Shown here: piece after piece, positions 55,501 through 63,965 of the stretch | How the letters are laid out: each line of letters opens with the position of its first letter | Position numbering within the stretch: position 1 is the first letter of the stretch | NCBI GenBank assembly: GCA_913776245.1 | Contig: CAJYLO010000016.1 | Coordinates: 1-64,000, forward strand | Origin: an uncultured Chryseobacterium sp. | GTDB taxonomy: Bacteria; Bacteroidota; Bacteroidia; Flavobacteriales; Weeksellaceae | Direction: 5' to 3' | Length of the DNA: 64,000 nucleotides | Made by a program: the position numbers and the translations under genes | The notes under the pieces: model-generated | What the model was told of the DNA's origin: nothing | The model's input: only the letters and a program-made list of their open reading frames with translations | The model's database searches: none

Positions 55501-56896
55501 ATCCCTCTTTCAAAAAGGGAATGATTTTGCAGATAGCTTTCAGACTTACATCAGAATAGCCTTGCAAAAATTTTCTCTTTAATTCTACTAAAGGCGATAT
55601 AGAAATATCTTCACCTTTTCTTTTTCTGCTTACGTTTTCAATTCCTAATTTTTCTACAGCAAATTTCCCTAAATGTTGCTCATCAAAATCAAAGACGATA
55701 TGCCAGATATCATATAGTGAATATCCATTTTTCATTTTTGGTGCATTACCTATATGAAACTTTTCAATTTCCAAAAGTGCATTTTGAACGTCATTCCCAA
55801 ATAAATCAACAAGACTTTTACATACAGGCATTCCGGCAACAGAAGTTTCATATTGATTGTTCTTAGGATTAATCGGATAGTTATATTGGTAAACTGAACC
55901 ACTATGTTTATCCAAGAATTTTTTTATTTCCTGAAACTTAAAATTTCCATCTTGTTTCAAGAACAGATCAGTAAATAATTTCTTTCTTAAATCTGAGCTT
56001 AAATTTTGTTTTTCATTATTCGCATCAAAGTATTTGATTGTATTTATGAATTGCAATGCACGGAAAATTTCAAAAGCAGGATGAGAAATAGGACATCGAA
56101 GTTTTGAGGGTTCTAGTGTGCATTTCCCTATATTGCCTTTTTGACTCTTTAAAGGTCTTTGCCAGATAATTGCTTTCCAAAGATTCTTCACAAAATCATT
56201 CGAGTACTCTCCTTTCTCATTTGTTGCAACAGAAAATCCTTGAGACTTGCAGATAAGTTCTAATTCATTTTTATATTCCTCTCTATACGGATACTGATTT
56301 CTTGCACGTTCGCCTTTATCTAAAAACTCCGTTACTAATGCTTCTGCAATTGTTCTATTTGCATCTAAAGCATTTTGGAATCCACTTTCACCTCTTCTCT
56401 GAATTTGTTTTTCAGTTTCTTGGTCGGTTTCTCCAATATCTTTATATCCTCTCCTCTGAACTAAATGATATAAAGCTCTTCCAAACTCGTGTTTACTCAA
56501 AGTTTCATCCAAAGCTTTTACCCTTAACTCGTATGGATTTTTATATTTTTCACCACCTTGATAAGTAAAATCGCAAGCAAGCCATTTTAAAAATTGTTCG
56601 CTTTCAGGAAATTTTCTTCTCCTTCCTTTCTGATAATGACACCACTCACTCAATTCAACTTCGTTTAAGGGTACATAATCATTCAACAGAACTTTTAACA
56701 ATTCCCATTTTCTGTATTTTCGAGCTCTAATCAAATTTCTTTTAGACCGAGCTTCTCTACGGTCTTTGGTAGGAGATGTATATCCACCAGATTGTCCTTT
56801 AGACATTCCAGTCTCAAAAGTCACAACTCCCTTTTTATTTTTATTGATAAACCATCCTAATGAAGAACTTCCTATATCTAACCCAATTTTTGCCAT
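52514..56896 (-). CDS. cas9: CRISPR-associated endonuclease Cas9 (type II-C, long form)
   Basis: 1,460 residues, crRNA/tracrRNA-guided DNA endonuclease. RuvC-I is KIGLDIGSSSLGW with Asp7. An arginine-rich bridge helix runs about 46-75 (RREARSKRNLIRARKYRKW). The helical recognition lobe follows to about 680. RuvC-II is TIELARELNDN with Glu697. The HNH domain carries CMYTGK, IDIEHTIPRS (catalytic His817, with Glu816 where SpCas9 has Asp) and KYNRDIKG (Asn840). RuvC-III is HTHHAIDAAVL (His989, Asp992). The C-terminal ~400 residues form the wedge and PAM-interacting parts. Nuclease residues are intact. The length is typical of Bacteroidetes II-C Cas9 and much longer than the ~1,000-1,100 residues of Neisseria or Campylobacter Cas9. 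The ATG is 8 bases from the tracrRNA-1 promoter on the other strand. Confidence 0.97.
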   Translation of the reverse strand: MAKIGLDIGSSSLGWFINKNKKGVVTFETGMSKGQSGGYTSPTKDRREARSKRNLIRARKYRKWELLKVLLNDYVPLNEVELSEWCHYQKGRRRKFPESEQFLKWLACDFTYQGGEKYKNPYELRVKALDETLSKHEFGRALYHLVQRRGYKDIGETDQETEKQIQRRGESGFQNALDANRTIAEALVTEFLDKGERARNQYPYREEYKNELELICKSQGFSVATNEKGEYSNDFVKNLWKAIIWQRPLKSQKGNIGKCTLEPSKLRCPISHPAFEIFRALQFINTIKYFDANNEKQNLSSDLRKKLFTDLFLKQDGNFKFQEIKKFLDKHSGSVYQYNYPINPKNNQYETSVAGMPVCKSLVDLFGNDVQNALLEIEKFHIGNAPKMKNGYSLYDIWHIVFDFDEQHLGKFAVEKLGIENVSRKRKGEDISISPLVELKRKFLQGYSDVSLKAICKIIPFLKEGYLYNEAVVLAKIPESMGTDWQSSQQIILDILKESNKINQEKTMIVTISNNLIDKHKGQTRAVIDGNEDQAVAYKDFSYVLDEDDIKNVKFACVNYFGDKTWASNEDKDEIIRKVALEYQEYFFDNKRAYRKAETLTEIFNSLLKEKNITLKGELYHHSNRENLYNKNLEVNFKTGEKYLPKYKDTVTEILPIPFIDSIKNPMFNKSMSIVRKLLNQLIINGDIDQETEVTIELARELNDNNVRAAIERYQKERRDNREKIRKFLEQYNQEENRSITIEDNIPLFELWTEQIFEETEDESKNKIQNKNRLDILREKEDVKRYELWTEQKGQCMYTGKMISISQLFSNEIDIEHTIPRSILPDNTLANQTVAFSKYNRDIKGAKTPFYCENYSKDTPNGTSISPRLDSWRKLRDYYKIQYETRRRAKGAEDENTKNKRIQDKHYYKLHFEYWNDKLNRFEAEEIKDSWARRQLVDTQMVSKYAREYLKLYFKKVAVQKGSVTANFRKIFGFQEQDEIKSRNKHTHHAIDAAVLTMIPTNSSYREEVLKEYYAAVENKDKRKIDEIRKKMIPPYFNVQSLINEIESTTLIVNYQKDKILQQTSKTVRKRGAIQYVKNKNGEFLYDENGDKIIKKAKGDSVRSTLYAQTYLGKIRDVERYPDNQPRRENNDWKYKQGKDEFIFVKRENISKVKESDKLIESIIDPNIQQLVKDQKKNAEIEDFQGNIIRHVRIKTSTGREVKERINYRSKYDYKNKFYSEAGSVPYSILAQKIHNGAIKRELIPISSFEIAKEFKKYGNFVIENFISEKYPEFNHWDKKQLLKTGQKLIVLNEDGDFEKRLNIDFQQKRLFVISQFSEGSIWLNYHLNALSKDEVKKSIAFIKDEKLLEFEKEYNLPDVIEDINIQDNKKRREDFLNRKFRFDTIGNSYRLSRLVEIIGLEKTNDIKKELDKYKAIPSTIEIEGETPLLKMGKDKWNFLFEGEDFEISLDGKINWNINL

Positions 56897-56903
56897 AAGT
56901 TAT

Positions 56904-56932
56904 TTGTTTATTAAAATATTTTTATACATTTG
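56904..56932 (+). promoter_or_regulatory. Promoter of tracrRNA-1 (TTG-N18-TACATTTG)
   Basis: TTG (56904-56906) and TACATTTG (56925-56932) are spaced 18 bases apart. Expected transcription start is about 56936, right at the anti-repeat. It nearly abuts the cas9 start codon (56896) on the opposite strand. Confidence 0.7.
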
Positions 56933-56935
56933 TAC

Positions 56936-57014
56936 CCGAAAGACAATTCACAACAAGGCTATAAGCCGTAGAAAAGTTTTCTAGGTAACTGCTTCCGGTA
57001 GTTGCCATTTTTTT
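56936..57014 (+). ncRNA. tracrRNA-1 (divergent copy, next to cas9)
   Basis: Anti-repeat GAAAGACAATTCACAAC (56938-56954) pairs with repeat bases 1-16 with one bulged A (56943). Nexus hairpin GGCT-ATA-AGCC (56957-56967). Second hairpin TAGAA/TTCTA (56969-56983). Final stem GGTAACTGC/GTAGTTGCC (56984-57006) followed by T7, a clear terminator. Shares TACATTTGTAYCCGAAAG with tracrRNA-2, 238 bases downstream, but has unrelated 3' hairpins. Antisense to the probable cas9 mRNA leader. Confidence 0.85.
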
Positions 57015-57053
57015 GTCTATTAACGTGACTATTTTAAAGTTATAAAATTAATC

Positions 57054-57061
57054 CAAATATA
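57054..57061 (-). promoter_or_regulatory. Weak candidate -7 box for cas9
   Basis: Read leftward this is TATATTTG, the only exact -7 match upstream of cas9, but no TTG lies at -33. It would give a ~150-base leader containing the whole tracrRNA-1 antisense. Confidence 0.3.
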
Positions 57062-57125
57062 TTTTTAGTCATAATTATTTAGTTTTGAAATTGTATAAAT
57101 GTAAAAAGAATATTTTTCATTAAAA

Positions 57126-57170
57126 TACGGAAAACCGTAAACAAGATAAAAAATTATTTTTCTACATTTG
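57126..57170 (+). promoter_or_regulatory. tracrRNA-2 promoter region with TACGG-N4-CCGTA inverted repeat
   Basis: -7 box TACATTTG (57163-57170), identical to that of tracrRNA-1. The expected -33 position has no TTG; just upstream of it is the inverted repeat TACGG (57126-57130) / CCGTA (57135-57139), possibly an operator. Confidence 0.5.
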
Positions 57171-57173
57171 TAT

Positions 57174-57247
57174 CCGAAAGCAATTCACAATAAGGATTAT
57201 TCCGTTGTGAAAACATTTAAGGCGGGGCAACTCGCCTTCTTTTATTT
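57174..57247 (+). ncRNA. tracrRNA-2 (canonical-looking copy, upstream of tex)
   Basis: Anti-repeat GAAAGCAATTCACAAT (57176-57191) pairs with repeat bases 1-16: 15 Watson-Crick pairs and one G-U, without a bulge. Nexus GGA-TTAT-TCC (57194-57203). Terminator stem AAGGCGGG/CTCGCCTT (57219-57238) with GCAA loop and tail CTTTTATTT. Internal TTGTGAA (57204-57210) is complementary to TTCACAA of its own anti-repeat. It ends 15 bases before the tex ATG. Confidence 0.88.
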
Positions 57248-57261
57248 AATATTTCTCGTTA

Positions 57262-59385
57262 ATGACCTCAACTACATTCATCCAACAACATCTTAATATA
57301 GCAGATAAAAGCATCATTGTCACAATAAAATTACTTTCAGAAGATTGTACGATTCCGTTTATTTCCAGATACAGGAAAGATGCAACAGGAAATCTGGATG
57401 AAACCCAGATTGAACAGATTTCTAAGCTGAATAAACTATTCGAAGAAATTGTGAAACGAAAAGAGAGCATTCTGAAATCTATCGAAGAACAAAATTCTTT
57501 AACGCCGGCATTAAAGCAAAAAATCGAGGAAAGTTTTGACATTCAGGAAATTGAAGATTTATATTTGCCTTACAAAAAACGTAAAAAAACAAGAGCTGAT
57601 TCAGCAAAAGAAAAAGGACTGGAACCTTTGGCTAAAATTATTATGAGCCAAAAATCCAATGATTTACAGTTTTTAGCTTCAAAATATCTTAATAATCAAG
57701 TTTCGTCTGAAGAAGATGCACTACAAGGCGCAAGAGATATCATTGCAGAATGGATCAATGAAAATATGTATGTCCGCAAAAATCTCAGACGTCTTTTCCA
57801 GAGAAAAGCAGTTATCAGCTCAAAAGTCGTAAAAACTAAAAAAGATGATGAAGCCGCACAGAAATTTTCTCAGTATTTCGAATGGGAAGAAAACCTCAGC
57901 AGAATTCCCTCGCATCGTCTTCTGGCAATGCTGAGAGCAGAAACGGAGGGCTTTGTAAAAACTAATACCGGAATTGATAAAGATGAAGCCATTGATTTTA
58001 TTGAAAATGCCATTATAAAATCCAATAATGAATGTTCCGGACAGATTTCCTTAGCTATAAAAGACGCTTACAAACGATTGTTAGAACCTGTTATTTCTAA
58101 CGAAGCATTGCAGGAAGCCAAAGAGAAAGCGGATAAAAAAGCCATTGAAATCTTTTCGGAAAACCTTCGCCAGCTTCTTCTTGCGCCGCCTTTGGGAGAA
58201 AAGAGAATTCTGGCAATCGATCCCGGATTCAAGAGTGGCTGCAAAGTGGTCTGCCTGGACGAAAAAGGCGATTTACTCCATAATGAAACCATCTATCCGC
58301 ACGCGCCGCAGAATGAAAGCGGAATGGCAATGAAAAAGATACGTTCTATGGTAAATGCTTACAATATTCAAGCAATTTCCATCGGAAACGGAACCGCAAG
58401 CCGTGAAACAGAATTTTTCATTAAAAAGATCGCTTTTGATAAACCAATTCAGGTTTTTGTGGTTTCGGAAGCCGGCGCTTCGGTTTATTCCGCAAGCAAA
58501 ATCGCCAGGGATGAGTTTCCAGGCTATGATGTGACTGTTCGGGGTGCGGTTTCTATCGGAAGACGGCTTTCTGATCCGCTGGCAGAACTGGTTAAAATTG
58601 ATGCAAAATCCATCGGAGTCGGCCAGTACCAGCACGATGTAGATCAGGCTTTACTGAAAAACGAACTGGATTCTACGGTAATGAAATGTGTGAACTCTGT
58701 AGGAATCAACCTGAACACAGCCAGCAAATCTTTATTGAGCTACGTTTCGGGAATCGGGGAAAAGATGGCGGAAAATATTGTTAATTACCGTTCGAAAAAT
58801 GGTGCTTTTGAAGACCGGAAGGAGCTGAAAAAAGTTCCAAGACTTGGCGAAAAAGCTTATCAGCAGGCTGCAGCATTTGTCAGAATTCATAATGCTAAAA
58901 ATCCTCTGGACAATTCCGCAGTCCATCCCGAAGCTTATGGAATTGTGGAAAAAATGGCGAAAGATTCAGGAATCAAAACCACTGACCTGATCGCCAATAA
59001 AGAAAAAATAAGCTTAATTAAACCTGAAAAATACATTTCTGAAGACATCGGAATATTGGGAATAAAAGACATTCTGAAAGAGCTTGAAAAACCGGGATTA
59101 GATCCGAGAAAAGCAGCCAAAGTTTTTGAATTCGACCCGAGCGTCAAAAAGATTTCGGATCTTAAGATCGGAATGATATTACCCGGAATTGTCAATAACA
59201 TTACGGCCTTCGGATGTTTTGTAGATCTCGGAATAAAGGAAAGCGGATTAGTCCACATTTCACAACTTAAGGACGGCTTCGTTTCCGATGTGAATGAAGT
59301 TGTAAAATTACACCAGCACGTTCAGGTAAAAGTAACAGAAGTGGATGAAACAAGAAAAAGAATCCAGTTGAGTATGATATTATAA
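57262..59385 (+). CDS. tex: Tex-family RNA-binding transcriptional accessory protein
   Basis: 707 residues. Tex N-terminal helical region (FISRYRKDATGNLDETQI), the YqgF/RNase-H-like domain (LAIDPGFKSGCKVVCLDEKGDLL), helix-hairpin-helix repeats (GIGEKMAENIVNYRSKNGAF, VPRLGEKAYQQAAAFVRI) and a C-terminal S1 domain (GMILPGIVNNITAFGCFVDLGIKESGLVHISQL). A transcription/RNA-associated factor. No promoter is seen between tracrRNA-2 and its start, so it may depend on read-through of the tracrRNA-2 terminator. A bidirectional terminator follows. Confidence 0.95.
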   Translation: MTSTTFIQQHLNIADKSIIVTIKLLSEDCTIPFISRYRKDATGNLDETQIEQISKLNKLFEEIVKRKESILKSIEEQNSLTPALKQKIEESFDIQEIEDLYLPYKKRKKTRADSAKEKGLEPLAKIIMSQKSNDLQFLASKYLNNQVSSEEDALQGARDIIAEWINENMYVRKNLRRLFQRKAVISSKVVKTKKDDEAAQKFSQYFEWEENLSRIPSHRLLAMLRAETEGFVKTNTGIDKDEAIDFIENAIIKSNNECSGQISLAIKDAYKRLLEPVISNEALQEAKEKADKKAIEIFSENLRQLLLAPPLGEKRILAIDPGFKSGCKVVCLDEKGDLLHNETIYPHAPQNESGMAMKKIRSMVNAYNIQAISIGNGTASRETEFFIKKIAFDKPIQVFVVSEAGASVYSASKIARDEFPGYDVTVRGAVSIGRRLSDPLAELVKIDAKSIGVGQYQHDVDQALLKNELDSTVMKCVNSVGINLNTASKSLLSYVSGIGEKMAENIVNYRSKNGAFEDRKELKKVPRLGEKAYQQAAAFVRIHNAKNPLDNSAVHPEAYGIVEKMAKDSGIKTTDLIANKEKISLIKPEKYISEDIGILGIKDILKELEKPGLDPRKAAKVFEFDPSVKKISDLKIGMILPGIVNNITAFGCFVDLGIKESGLVHISQLKDGFVSDVNEVVKLHQHVQVKVTEVDETRKRIQLSMIL

Positions 59386-59389
59386 ATAA

Positions 59390-59416
59390 AAAAGGTTAGC
59401 TTCTGCTAACCTTTTT
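59390..59416. terminator. Bidirectional terminator between tex and the SDR gene
   Basis: AAAAGGTTAGC (59390-59400) pairs with GCTAACCTTTT (59405-59415) over TTCT. Confidence 0.88.
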
Positions 59417-59424
59417 TAATGGTT

Positions 59425-60150
59425 TTAAGGATTGGTAGAGAAGATAGAACCATTCGCAATCATGGCCCTGCGGTTCATTTTTAGGATATCCCTTACCCAT
59501 TCTGCAAAATCTTCCGGCTGAAGAACTTTGTCCGGGTTACCGTCCGTCAAACCGCCATTGATACTCATATCGGAAGCGATTGTACTTGGTGTCAGCGTAA
59601 TCACACGGATATTCTGCTTTCTCCATTCCGCCATCATCGATTGCGAAAGAGAAACGACCGCCGCTTTGGAAGCCGCATAAGCCGACATATTTGGTCCGCC
59701 TTTAAGACCTGCCGTAGAAGCGACATTGATGACATCGCCCTGCCCTTTTTCCTTCAAAAACGGGTATACTGCTTTGGCCGTGTAATAAACACCGAAAAGA
59801 TTGGTTTTAATAACTTGCTCCCAAGTTTCGGACGGCATTTCCTCGATGCTTCCGAAGTCGCCGATTCCGGCATTGTTAACCAGAATATCGATTCCGCCTA
59901 ACTCATTTGCCAGAGCTTCGATTCCGGCTTTTACTTCCAATTCGTTATCCACACTGAAAACGGCATAAGCGACTTTCACGCCGGTTTGTTTCAGTTCGTT
60001 AGCTGCTATTTTAAGATAATTTTCGTTTCTTCCCGTGATGCCTATATTAACACCTTCATTTGCTAATGCTTTAGCAACAGCTTTTCCAAGCCCTCTTCCA
60101 CCGCCAGTGATAATGGCATTTTTACCTTTTAAATTCATAATCTGTTTCAT
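59425..60150 (-). CDS. Short-chain dehydrogenase/reductase (FabG-like)
   Basis: 241 residues, NAD(P)-dependent. Cofactor motif TGGGRGLGKAVA (15-26), NNAG in DILVNNAGIGDFG, catalytic Ser in VASTAG and Tyr-x3-Lys in YAASKAAV. Annotated relatives are 3-oxoacyl-ACP reductases, but the substrate is not certain. The start is ATG 60150 because the -7 box at 60166-60173 (CAAATTTA, read leftward TAAATTTG) would exclude the longer frame. Confidence 0.9.
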   Translation of the reverse strand: MKQIMNLKGKNAIITGGGRGLGKAVAKALANEGVNIGITGRNENYLKIAANELKQTGVKVAYAVFSVDNELEVKAGIEALANELGGIDILVNNAGIGDFGSIEEMPSETWEQVIKTNLFGVYYTAKAVYPFLKEKGQGDVINVASTAGLKGGPNMSAYAASKAAVVSLSQSMMAEWRKQNIRVITLTPSTIASDMSINGGLTDGNPDKVLQPEDFAEWVRDILKMNRRAMIANGSIFSTNP

Positions 60151-60256
60151 TAAAATTTCGAGCTGCAAATTTATCAAACAAATGTTTAAAATCCGAATGA
60201 AGTCTTATGATTTAATACAAGTTTATCATTGAGGAATTCAATTGAAAATGTGATTA

Positions 60257-60359
60257 ATCGCAAAGTCGCAATTTGAATTAAGCATTATATAGAAAAGTCG
60301 CAGAGTTTTCTTTGACGACTTTAAAAGATTTGAATTGTAATATCTAGCGACTTTGCGAT
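60257..60359. repeat. Nested inverted repeat between two leftward genes
   Basis: ATCGCAAAGTCGC (60257-60269) and GCGACTTTGCGAT (60347-60359) are exact 13-base inverses. AAAGTCG (60294-60300) and CGACTTT (60316-60322) form an inner pair. The right end is 3 bases from the glycerophosphodiesterase stop. Motif content (GCAAAG) resembles repeat family 2. Confidence 0.65.
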
Positions 60360-60362
60360 AAA

Positions 60363-61109
60363 CTAATTATCTTTCAATTGGTCAGGAATGTTTGTTGTAA
60401 TGAATTGGATGCCTTGATTTTTGAGTTCTTCACACACTTTGACATCATTCACAGTCCAGGCATTGGTAATCAATCCTAATGAATTAGCTTCTGAAATCCA
60501 GGTTGGATTTTTTTTAAAAACACTATAATGATAATCCAGTCCATCCAATCCTTCTGCTTTGATTTGCTGTGGCGAAAGATTTCCTTCCAGATACTGGACT
60601 TTTGCAGACGGATTTTGTTTCTTGATTTCTTTGCAGATATTAAGACTAAACGAGATGTAATCACTTTGGCTGTCGAGTCCGAGTTCTTTTACGGTTTTCA
60701 AAACTTTGGTGACGATTTCGTTTTCACGTTCTTTGGATTTGGCTGGTTTGATTTCGATGATTAATTTGACGGAAGCATCTTTTTTACCTTGTTTCAGATA
60801 ATCTTTCAGGGTTGGGAGTTTTTCTCCGTTGGATAATTTAAGCTTTCTCAAATCAGAAAAATCAGTTTCTGAAATTTCCATTTTACCGTGATGTTCATCG
60901 TGATTGACAACCAATTTTCCGTCTTTGGTCATATGAATATCGAATTCGGAACCATAAACTTTTAGTTTTTGGGCATTTTCTAAAGCTTTGATAGAGTTTT
61001 CAGACGTTTTTGGCTGTGTATTCCAGAAACCTCGGTGGGCGATAATCTGAGTTTGAGCATTAATCAACATAGTCGTGACAAGGGATAAAATGCAAAATAC
61101 TTTCTTCAT
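60363..61109 (-). CDS. Glycerophosphodiester phosphodiesterase family protein
   Basis: 248 residues with a signal peptide ending LINAQ. Catalytic start IIAHRGFWNTQPKTSENSIKAL, metal ligands GSEFDIHMTKDGKLVVNHDEHHGK, later LIIEIKPA and the terminal NAWTVNDVKVCEELKNQGIQFITTNIPD. Hydrolyses glycerophosphodiesters in the periplasm. Start set at ATG 61109, where the signal peptide begins; the frame extends 73 codons further upstream without support. Confidence 0.92.
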   Translation of the reverse strand: MKKVFCILSLVTTMLINAQTQIIAHRGFWNTQPKTSENSIKALENAQKLKVYGSEFDIHMTKDGKLVVNHDEHHGKMEISETDFSDLRKLKLSNGEKLPTLKDYLKQGKKDASVKLIIEIKPAKSKERENEIVTKVLKTVKELGLDSQSDYISFSLNICKEIKKQNPSAKVQYLEGNLSPQQIKAEGLDGLDYHYSVFKKNPTWISEANSLGLITNAWTVNDVKVCEELKNQGIQFITTNIPDQLKDN

Positions 61110-61129
61110 TTTTCTGATATTAATAAATT

Positions 61130-61205
61130 TTGAACGCAAAGTCCAAAAAGATTTTTTGATTACTGAACTTTTTTTAAGGTTCGCAAAGGCGTAAAACTTA
61201 GCAAA
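61130..61205 (+). repeat. Dispersed intergenic element, family 2 (GCAAAG type) copy
   Basis: ACGCAAAGTCCAAAAAG, a T-rich middle, AAGGTTCGCAAAGGCG, then CTTAGCAAAGCTCA. Aligns with the element at 21318-21420. Confidence 0.6.
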
Positions 61206-61242
61206 GCTCACAGAATTCAAATCTATGTGGGTTATTTTATAA

Positions 61243-63318
<2,076 letters not shown>

Positions 63319-63385
63319 TTTGAGTTGGAGAGTTTGAAAGTGGGAGCGTTTGAGTTTTGACCAATGTTGATTGAATGTCCAATCT

Positions 63386-63485
63386 CCTAGCCCTGATTGC
63401 AGTGGAAATCCCGCAGTGAGGCGGCGGAGCAAAGCGGAGCCGACCGAGCGAGGAATTGCAACGGAAAGCAGGTTCCCGGCTCCTA
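63386..63485 (+). repeat. Dispersed intergenic element, family 1 copy F (GC-rich variant)
   Basis: CCTAGCCCTGATTGCAGTGG, AAATCCCGCAG, a GC-rich centre (GGCGGCGGAGC / GCGGAGCCGACCG), GGAATTGCAACGGAAAGC, AGGTTCCCGGCTCCTA. The flanks align with copies A-E, and its form resembles what I recall as the Flavo-1 RNA motif; not verified. It directly precedes the Fur-family gene. Confidence 0.65.
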
Positions 63486-63500
63486 AAAATTAGTCTTCTG

Positions 63501-63923
63501 ATGAGAAATGAAATTGAAAATAAACTGATGAACAAGAATACCAAACCGACGAGTATGCGGATTTTGGTGTATGATTTTCTGGATTCTCAGGATGTGGCTT
63601 TGTCTTTGTCTGAAATTGAAAATCAGTTTGAAAATGCCGATAGAATCACAATTTACAGAACACTGAAAACGTTTGAGGAGAAAGGAATTGTTCATAGCAT
63701 TCAGGAAAATAACACCACGAAATACCGGCTTTGCGAGGACGATTGCAACGAAAATACACACAGCGACAGGCATCTGCATTTCTACTGCAAAATCTGCAAA
63801 CAAACGACCTGCAAAGAAAATGTGACGTTTGCTGATAATCCGAATCTCGGTTTCCGAATAGATGAAGTCCGGTTTTTTGCGAAAGGGATTTGCGAAAATT
63901 GTCTCGACGAAACTTTGCAATAG
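63501..63923 (+). CDS. Fur-family transcriptional regulator
   Basis: 140 residues. Winged-helix half: TSMRILVYDFL, SLSEIENQF, RITIYRTLKTFEEKGIVHSI. Metal half: HSDRHLHFYCKICKQTTC and a late CENC, giving the two Cys pairs of the structural zinc site. Could be Fur, Zur or PerR; sequence alone does not decide. Start set at ATG 63501 (a second ATG at 63528 is possible); the frame upstream runs into repeat copy F. Confidence 0.88.
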   Translation: MRNEIENKLMNKNTKPTSMRILVYDFLDSQDVALSLSEIENQFENADRITIYRTLKTFEEKGIVHSIQENNTTKYRLCEDDCNENTHSDRHLHFYCKICKQTTCKENVTFADNPNLGFRIDEVRFFAKGICENCLDETLQ

Positions 63924-63943
63924 TGTTGCACTTTCCACAGCTT

Positions 63944-63951
63944 TAATTTTG
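63944..63951 (+). promoter_or_regulatory. -7 box for the gene at the window edge
   Basis: TAATTTTG lies 14 bases before ATG 63966; TTG at 63926-63928 is 15 bases upstream, a short spacing. Confidence 0.45.
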
Positions 63952-63965
63952 TACAAAAATCTGCT

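Noticed and set aside
57015..57125. Search for a degenerate CRISPR repeat or third tracrRNA between the two tracrRNA genes
   Set aside because: Only AT-rich sequence; no GTTGTGAATTGC-like or GCAATTCAC-like match.
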